DNA from: JBQTHI01 sp052390035
GTDB lineage: Bacteria; Actinomycetota; Acidimicrobiia; Spongiisociales; ZC4RG35
DNA: 10,407 bases
Reading direction: 5' to 3'
Assembly (NCBI GenBank): GCA_052390035.1
Contig: JBQTHI010000149.1
Span: 1-10,407 of the forward strand
How positions within the stretch are numbered: position 1 is the first letter of the stretch; each line of letters begins with the position of its first letter. Of this stretch, positions 5,780 through 10,407 are shown in pieces. Below the pieces are notes generated by a model that did not search any database, was not told the DNA's origin, and saw only the letters and a program-made list of their open reading frames with translations. The position numbers and the translations under genes were made by a program.

Positions 5780-6778
5780 TCACCCTGAACCGAACGGCTT
5801 GACGGTCGGTCCACGCCTGACCACCGCGTTCCAAACCGTTTCATAGTGGTCGCGGTCGTACGGGTCGACATGAGGAAGCACAAAAGCCTCCCAGGCGCGG
5901 CGCAGGGGATCACCACTGGTCGCATAGACCCGGAGTCCGGTCGGGATCCGATCGAGCACCGAACGCAGCGACAGCGGAGACTCGACCCTGGTCGATGCGT
6001 CGGGGACCACGAAAGACGCGTTTACCTCGACGGCCAGTCGCGAGATCGCATCAACGAATGGCTCGACCAGGGACGGGTACCGTCGGTTCAACATGGCTCG
6101 GATCTGATCACCGGCGGGGAATTCCTTCTCCCAAATTACCCAGCGGTCGGCGAAGGCCTTGTTGAGGGTTTGGGTACCGGCGTAGTCCCGGATATCGGTG
6201 GGGTTCATGGTCCCGAAGATCCGGACGTCGCCCCGCAGCCTCACCGTCTCGCCAGTGGGCAGGTCAAGCGCGCCGTACCGGTCGAGCAGGGCGTGGAGGG
6301 CGAACAGCGTCTCGGCCCCCGCCGCGTTCAACTCCGAAAGGTTGAGCAGCGCGGGGCCGCGCAACGCCCGGGTGATGTCACCGTCTTCCCATCGGCTCTC
6401 GGTTCCGCCCTTGCCATCGCCGTGGAGCCTGGTGGAGCCGATCAGGGTCACGTCCCGGACCTCACCGGTCAATGGAATCCGGAAATACGGGAGTCCAAGG
6501 TAGGCGGCAAACTGTTCGATGTCATGATCTTTTCCGGTGCCCATGTGACCCCGGACCGCCAGGTGGAGCGGGACAAAACCTTCGGGATTGGTGCGGCGGA
6601 CCGCTTCGACCTGGGCGAAGCGGTACAACATCCCCAAGTCGACATAGTGGGGATCGGCGACAGGGATCTTCCCGGTCCGCTGCTGCCGATCGGGAGCGTC
6701 GTCCCCCACGGTGAACGTTTCCAGGACGATTGGCTTGCCGTTCCCGGTTGGGTCGTCGAACGTCACTTCGTCAGGCAC
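5780..6778 (-). CDS. CobS/NorQ-like AAA+ (AAA_5, MoxR-type) ATPase with altered Walker motifs
   Basis: This 332-residue protein has a single AAA_5 domain, the class that pairs with VWA proteins to remodel or load metal into target enzymes. The P-loop GHMGTGKDHDIEQ (77-89) closely parallels the CobS loop but has Asp84 where Ser/Thr normally binds the Mg-nucleotide. The Walker B strand reads ALLNLSEL (143-150), with Ser148 in place of the usual Asp while Glu149 is kept. Sensor 1 (FGTMNPTD, Asn192) and an arginine-finger-like DRW (211-213) are retained. Binding with weakened hydrolysis, or a scaffold role, is an inference. The GTG start at 6778 overlaps the VWA stop by 8 bp and follows a strong AAAGGAG 7 bases upstream. 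The LOG gene follows 21 bp later. Confidence 0.9.
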   Translation of the reverse strand: MPDEVTFDDPTGNGKPIVLETFTVGDDAPDRQQRTGKIPVADPHYVDLGMLYRFAQVEAVRRTNPEGFVPLHLAVRGHMGTGKDHDIEQFAAYLGLPYFRIPLTGEVRDVTLIGSTRLHGDGKGGTESRWEDGDITRALRGPALLNLSELNAAGAETLFALHALLDRYGALDLPTGETVRLRGDVRIFGTMNPTDIRDYAGTQTLNKAFADRWVIWEKEFPAGDQIRAMLNRRYPSLVEPFVDAISRLAVEVNASFVVPDASTRVESPLSLRSVLDRIPTGLRVYATSGDPLRRAWEAFVLPHVDPYDRDHYETVWNAVVRRGPTVKPFGSG

Positions 6779-8846
6779 TCAATGGCTCCTTTGTTCGATC
6801 GGTCATGCGAGCTGGTCGCAGCCACCAGGTGTCCATTCCCCAAAGGGCCAGGCCACGGCGGAGAGCGCCACGGGTGCCGTCGATCATCGCCCTGGTCAAG
6901 TCCTCCGGACGGTTGACTACCTGAAAGCGGTGGTATGCCCCGGTCATGGTGTCGTCTCCGATGCCTATGCCCAGGACCGTGGTCCCCGATCGTTCGACCG
7001 CCTCCACTGAGTTGGCCAGTGCTTCGACCGAACCTCGAGTCATCCCGTCGGCCAGCACGACCAGCACCCTCACGTTGGCTCCCAACTTGGCCATCCGTTC
7101 GGCGGCGTGGATCAAGTTGAACTCGTCGACGTTGGCGGCCCGCTCAAACATCGAAACGGGCGGAGACGATCGCGGATCGCGACGGGCTGCCAGAGCCGCT
7201 TGAGCAGGCTCGGCGGCCGTGAAGAACATCCCGGCCAGGACATCTTCGGCTTCACGCCAACGGCGATCGAAGGGCTTGACCAAATAATGGTTGACGGTGC
7301 TGGTCAGCCGGTCGGCGGCGGTGCCGTGGGACTGGCGAAGGCCGGCCATGGCCTGGCTGGAGGTCCTGGTATATGTCCATTCGGTGTCGCCGGGCCGAGC
7401 GGCGAACCCTCGGTTGAATAGCGCCACCTCGAAGTCAACCTGCAGCTCGTGGCAGAGCCGCGCCATGGTGACCGCCCCCAGGAGTGCGGCGGCCATTCCC
7501 CAGGGGCTGCGGACCGGCCCCAGGCTGCGCGATTGCAGCATCGAAGCGGAAGCGTCGACCAAGAGACTCACCGCGTAAGAGCGCCGGGTGCGAGTGGCCC
7601 GCCGCTCATACATGCGCTGGTAGAGGCCGGCGCCGATGAAGAGGGCGGCGTGAGGGGAGACGTCGCCCTGGTCGTACCCGGAGCGGAGGCCTCGGCGCTG
7701 GTTGGCGGCGAACAGCGGGAAGAGTTCTCCAGAAACCTGACGTTGGGCAACCCCCCATTTACGGGCGGCGGAGTACCACGCCTCCCGGCCCTGCCCGGCG
7801 AAGGCGGCAAAGGTCCTCGGGGCGGGAGTCACCACCAGCTTTCCCCCCATCCCGGTTGGCAGATAGACGGTGGGTGCTTCGCTCACCCGGAGTAGTTGGT
7901 CGGTGGAGGCGTCCCCGGCAAGTTCGGAGGCGCCCTTGCGGTCCGATAGCCCGGCCCGGGCCTGGGCCGCTCTTTGCACCTCCTGATAGCTAGCGGCGCT
8001 CCGCACCGACGGGCTGGGAAGACGAACCATGTCGAGGCCGTCGGTGGCCGCATCGGCGTCGACCTTTTGGCGCAACCGCTGTTGGGTGAGGGTGGCTTCC
8101 TCCCGCACGGCACTCACCAAGCCGTGCTGGCGGGCGATCTCCACCAACCGCATGGCAAGGTCGACGACCTCGCCAGCCTCATCACATGCGGCGGCGTCCA
8201 AGCAGATTGGATGAGCATCGGCGAGGGCTCGCTGCACCCGACCATCAACCCGGCGTTCGAGCGGTTCACGCTCCGAATAGCCACCACACAGCATGAAGCA
8301 TCCGAGGGTGAACTGGCCTAGGGCGCCAGCCCGGGAAAGCGCAGAGGTGAGAGAAGCCTGGTAAACGTCGGCGAGGACTGAACGAGCGCCGGGATAGTTG
8401 ACCAATCCCTGAATCTCCTGGCGGGCGTCCTCCAAGGCAAAGAACAAGGCCTCGGCTATCGGTCCTCCGAACTGGCTCAGATGTTCGAGCAGGGTGATTG
8501 ACGGCGCCTCGCCCTGCAGGGGACGGTCGAGATCGCTCGAAATCAGGTGGACGACTTCATGCATGGCGGAGGCCAGCGCCATTTCGTCGGGGGTCACCGG
8601 GGCCTGGCGATTGGCTGCGGCCTGGAAAAGTCTCGGGTCGCACACAATCTCCTGATCGGAGGCGGCGGACGCCGGTCCCAGCAGCACTCGCAACTGGTCG
8701 TTACCAGCCAGGGCCCTGGCGAACCGGGTGACCGCCGGGGCCACCTTCTGGTACCGGGCCACCACCGATTCGATCGCCTGTTCGTCGGGCCGCAACAGAT
8801 CACCGAGCACCGTCTGGCGGCTGCGGACATCGGTGGGGGCGCGCAT
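6771..8846 (-). CDS. VWA-domain protein with HExxH metallopeptidase-like N-terminus (CobT/NorD-like)
   Basis: This 691-residue protein combines two regions. Around 90-165 there is MHEVVH, an HExxH zinc motif at 96-100, then EDARQE (139-144) and YPGARSVLADVY (151-162), a pattern shared with NorD and CobT-type proteins. The middle (250-420) is Ala/Arg-rich and poorly conserved. From about 424 a von Willebrand A domain begins: LLVDASASM (428-436) supplies the MIDAS DxSxS, ANVDEFNLIHAAERM resembles CobT, and VLADGMTRG has the later acidic MIDAS residue Asp600. No signal peptide or membrane span is seen, so it should be cytosolic. It is the partner of the downstream AAA+ protein, which overlaps it by 8 bp, as in CobS/CobT or NorQ/NorD pairs. 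The ATG at 8846 lacks a Shine-Dalgarno; an in-frame TGA at 8862 excludes extension. The target is unknown. Confidence 0.88.
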   Translation of the reverse strand: MRAPTDVRSRQTVLGDLLRPDEQAIESVVARYQKVAPAVTRFARALAGNDQLRVLLGPASAASDQEIVCDPRLFQAAANRQAPVTPDEMALASAMHEVVHLISSDLDRPLQGEAPSITLLEHLSQFGGPIAEALFFALEDARQEIQGLVNYPGARSVLADVYQASLTSALSRAGALGQFTLGCFMLCGGYSEREPLERRVDGRVQRALADAHPICLDAAACDEAGEVVDLAMRLVEIARQHGLVSAVREEATLTQQRLRQKVDADAATDGLDMVRLPSPSVRSAASYQEVQRAAQARAGLSDRKGASELAGDASTDQLLRVSEAPTVYLPTGMGGKLVVTPAPRTFAAFAGQGREAWYSAARKWGVAQRQVSGELFPLFAANQRRGLRSGYDQGDVSPHAALFIGAGLYQRMYERRATRTRRSYAVSLLVDASASMLQSRSLGPVRSPWGMAAALLGAVTMARLCHELQVDFEVALFNRGFAARPGDTEWTYTRTSSQAMAGLRQSHGTAADRLTSTVNHYLVKPFDRRWREAEDVLAGMFFTAAEPAQAALAARRDPRSSPPVSMFERAANVDEFNLIHAAERMAKLGANVRVLVVLADGMTRGSVEALANSVEAVERSGTTVLGIGIGDDTMTGAYHRFQVVNRPEDLTRAMIDGTRGALRRGLALWGMDTWWLRPARMTDRTKEPLSA
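6786..6792 (-). promoter_or_regulatory. Ribosome binding site AAAGGAG for the AAA+ gene
   Basis: AAAGGAG on the minus strand lies 7 bases before the GTG at 6778, inside the last codons of the VWA gene. It is the best Shine-Dalgarno in the window and fixes the GTG start. Confidence 0.75.
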
Positions 8847-8902
8847 GAGCCGCCGATTGTCTCACGCTCGTCAACTTTCTCCCCCTCGTACACTCCCGGC
8901 CG
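8847..8902. promoter_or_regulatory. 56-bp divergent promoter region, possibly leaderless in both directions
   Basis: Both flanking ATG codons lack a Shine-Dalgarno. On the plus strand TACACT (8889-8894) lies 8 bases before the M16 ATG. On the minus strand GACAAT (plus 8856-8861) lies 9 bases before the VWA ATG. Such -10-like hexamers would start transcription at or next to the start codon, giving leaderless mRNAs, which are common in actinobacteria. No good -35 was found at proper spacing. Confidence 0.35.
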
Positions 8903-10165
8903 ATGGAGGGCGAGACCCACTACCGGATCAGCACACTCGACAGTGGCCTGCGGGTAATAACCGAAGTGATGCCCTCCGTTCGATCGATAGCGGTCGGATG
9001 CTGGGTCGACACCGGTGCCCGAGACGAGCTGGTCAACGAGGGCGGCGCCTCCCACTTCTTGGAGCACCTTCTCTTCAAGGGATCGGAGCGATATTCGGCC
9101 CGGATGATCGCCGAAACGTTCGATGCGATCGGTGCAGAGTCGAACGCCTTCACCTCCAAGGATCACACCTGCTTCTGGGCGCGGCTTTTGGACAGCGATC
9201 TCCGCGTGGGCCTCGATCTTCTCGCCGAGATGCTGCAACGACCGGCTTTTCGTCCGAACGAGATCGACAGCGAGCGGCAGGTGGTGGTCGAGGAGATCAA
9301 CATGAACGACGACGATCCTTCGGATCTCGCCTTCGAGGAGTACACCCAGGCGCTGTTCGCCGGGCATCCCTTGGAGGGTCCGGTACTGGGCACCAGGCAG
9401 TCGATCAGGGCGATGGGTCGCGACGACTTGCACGGATATTGGACCAGGAGGTACGGGTCACGATCGACGGTGGTGTCGCTGGCCGGCTCGATAGAACACC
9501 AGACCGCGGTCGACATGGTGGGGGAGTTGTTTGGTGAATGGAGCGGTGGGGAGGTCGATCACGTCTACCAACAGCCGGTGACCGCCCAGCGAGTGCGGCT
9601 CATTCATCGCGAAACGGAGCAGGCCCACCTGGTAATCGGTGGGCTGGGCCTCAACCGGGCGGACGACCGCCGGTTCGCTTTCGACGTGCTCAACCATGTC
9701 CTCGGCGGTGGGATGTCGTCCCGGCTCTTTCTGACCATCAGAGAGGAACGAGGCCTGGCATACGCCATCTACAGCTTCCGAATGGCCCATGCCGAGACTG
9801 GCGGTTGGGGGGTATACGTCGGTACCACCCCCGAGCAGGCCGGCACCTGCCTACAACTGATCAGAGACGAGATCGAGAAGGTGGCCGACCAGGGAATCGA
9901 ACCCGATGAGTTAGAACGAGCCAAAGGCTCCATGCGGGGCGGGCTCGCCCTCTCCATGGAGGACCCCAACAGCCGGATGATCCGCCTCGGCCGGGATGAG
10001 CTGGCAGGCGGTCCCCATTTGTCGGTCGATGAGCGGATTGCCCGTCTCGAAGAGGTAACCATCAAAGACGTACAGACCGTCGCCGCCGAGTTCCTGACGG
10101 GCACCAAGGTGATGGGGGTGGTAGGCCCGTTTCACGAAGGAGATTTGGACAGGTGGGTGGCGTGA
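8903..10165 (+). CDS. M16 family zinc metallopeptidase (PqqL/processing-peptidase-like)
   Basis: This 420-residue protein has the length and two-repeat form of single-chain M16B peptidases. The inverted zinc motif HFLEH (51-55) provides both histidines and the catalytic Glu54; the third ligand is expected at Glu131 in VVVEEIN, the usual ~76 residues later. The C-terminal half carries the partner motif ERGLAYAIYS (about 281-290), then GGWGVYVGTTPEQAG. No signal peptide is visible, so it should be cytosolic and degrade or process peptides; its substrates are unknown. Its TGA overlaps the dapB GTG as GTGA. M16 followed by dapB is a common actinobacterial order, usually with pnp upstream, but here the upstream neighbour is the divergent VWA gene. 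The ATG at 8903 is preceded by no Shine-Dalgarno and may be leaderless. Confidence 0.93.
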   Translation: MEGETHYRISTLDSGLRVITEVMPSVRSIAVGCWVDTGARDELVNEGGASHFLEHLLFKGSERYSARMIAETFDAIGAESNAFTSKDHTCFWARLLDSDLRVGLDLLAEMLQRPAFRPNEIDSERQVVVEEINMNDDDPSDLAFEEYTQALFAGHPLEGPVLGTRQSIRAMGRDDLHGYWTRRYGSRSTVVSLAGSIEHQTAVDMVGELFGEWSGGEVDHVYQQPVTAQRVRLIHRETEQAHLVIGGLGLNRADDRRFAFDVLNHVLGGGMSSRLFLTIREERGLAYAIYSFRMAHAETGGWGVYVGTTPEQAGTCLQLIRDEIEKVADQGIEPDELERAKGSMRGGLALSMEDPNSRMIRLGRDELAGGPHLSVDERIARLEEVTIKDVQTVAAEFLTGTKVMGVVGPFHEGDLDRWVA

Positions 10166-10407
10166 TCCGCGTCGGGGTGTCGGGGGCGGGTGGTCGCATG
10201 GGAACCTTGACCTGCGAGGCGGTGGCCGCCACCTCCGACCTCGAGCTCGCCGGACGATATGCCCCCGGGCATGGCCACGACCGCCCCCCACTCCCCCTCG
10301 TTGTCGGCCAGCGCCCCGCCGTTCAGGCTGTTCATCATGGGCACAGGCAGGACGTTGGCTTGGAGTCCTCCGAGATAGCGGTAGAGCGGCAGGCTGCGGG
10401 CCGCGGC
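10162..10407 (+). CDS. dapB: 4-hydroxy-tetrahydrodipicolinate reductase, N-terminal part only (chimeric after about 10262)
   Basis: GTG at 10162 begins a frame that stays open to the window end. The first ~33 residues fit DapB, the NAD(P)H-dependent reductase of the lysine/diaminopimelate pathway: IRVGVSGAGGRMG holds the glycine-rich nucleotide loop and CEAVAATSDLELAG the first helix and strand 2. From about codon 34-40 the translation (HDRPPLPLVVGQRP and on) no longer resembles DapB, and the opposite strand encodes enolase instead. The open frame to the edge is therefore accidental over its second half. The GTGA overlap with the M16 stop supports the start and co-translation. Only about 100 bases of true dapB are present here. 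Confidence 0.7.
   Translation, partial: MIRVGVSGAGGRMGTLTCEAVAATSDLELAGRYAPGHGHDRPPLPLVVGQRPAVQAVHHGHRQDVGLESSEIAVERQAAGRG
10263..10407 (-). pseudogene. eno: Enolase internal fragment, antisense to and fused with the dapB start
   Basis: Read from the right edge on the minus strand, the sequence encodes LPLYRYLGG, then ANVLPVPMMN and NGGALADN, an unmistakable enolase block (2-phosphoglycerate to phosphoenolpyruvate, glycolysis). The clear match spans 10300-10407. From there to about 10263 the frame (EGEWGAVVAMPGG) is only loosely enolase-like, then it enters reverse-strand dapB. The conserved His of NGG-x-HADN is Leu here, so it may be a decayed or divergent copy. It has neither start nor stop of its own: the N-terminal part lies beyond the window and the C-terminal part is replaced by dapB. 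This indicates an inversion, a pseudogene or an assembly/amplification chimera. Confidence 0.7.

Noticed and set aside
5756..5782. AAA+ and LOG genes are in the same frame, separated by a single TGA, so read-through or a Sec-type fusion was considered
   Set aside because: Both proteins have complete family lengths on their own, the gap translation is short and featureless, and no selenocysteine insertion hairpin was seen.
5846..6916. Plus-strand 356-codon open frame opposite the AAA+ gene
   Set aside because: No recognisable domain; antisense of a strongly conserved ATPase frame with a good ribosome binding site.
8594..9433. Minus-strand 279-codon open frame overlapping the M16 and VWA genes
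   Set aside because: Antisense to the zinc-site region of the M16 peptidase and out of frame with the VWA gene; no family signature.
8878..10302. Shared 11-mer CTCCCCCTCGT near the M16 start (from about 8879) and at the dapB/enolase joint (from about 10291)
   Set aside because: Short, low-complexity C-rich word that is likely coincidental in GC-rich DNA; not enough to propose recombination.

Overview
This window looks like a chromosomal segment from a high-GC actinobacterium, possibly an Acidimicrobiia-type lineage; the taxonomic call is an inference. The support is the strongly GC-rich third codon positions, frequent GTG/TTG starts (six of nine main genes), a mycothiol-type DinB/TIGR03084 protein, and the M16 peptidase-dapB gene order that is common in actinobacteria. 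No tRNA, rRNA, CRISPR array or insertion sequence was seen.

Layout. (1) Positions 1-242, minus strand: remnants of a VapBC-type toxin-antitoxin locus, with the end of an AbrB-like antitoxin and the C-terminal end of a PIN toxin; the sequence between them is missing. (2) 243-3227, minus strand: a tightly packed unit read from right to left, TIGR03084-family protein -> BtpA-family TIM barrel -> crotonase -> HD-GYP protein. The first three overlap by ATGA and GTGA junctions. (3) 3228-3322: a short divergent promoter region with a perfect 12-bp CTAG-containing palindrome. (4) 3323-4651, plus strand: an MFS exporter starting at TTG behind a good ribosome binding site. (5) 4673-8846, minus strand: a VWA protein with an HExxH motif -> a CobS/NorQ-like AAA+ protein with altered Walker A and B residues -> a LOG/TIGR00730 Rossmann protein. 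(6) 8903-10407, plus strand: an M16 zinc peptidase overlapping the start of dapB. Shortly after its first ~33 codons dapB stops resembling its family, and the remaining sequence, read on the minus strand, is an internal piece of enolase. This is a chimeric junction or rearrangement at the window edge.

How the genes may work together. The VWA and AAA+ genes form the classical chaperone/metal-insertase type pair (CobT/CobS, NorD/NorQ, ViaA/RavA style), and the AAA+ active-site changes make this the most unusual system in the window. The TIGR03084-BtpA-crotonase-HD-GYP unit appears translationally coupled, which suggests a shared pathway, but its substrate cannot be deduced. The M16-dapB pair is ordinary housekeeping. 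The two window ends each carry broken genes, so both edges should be treated with caution.
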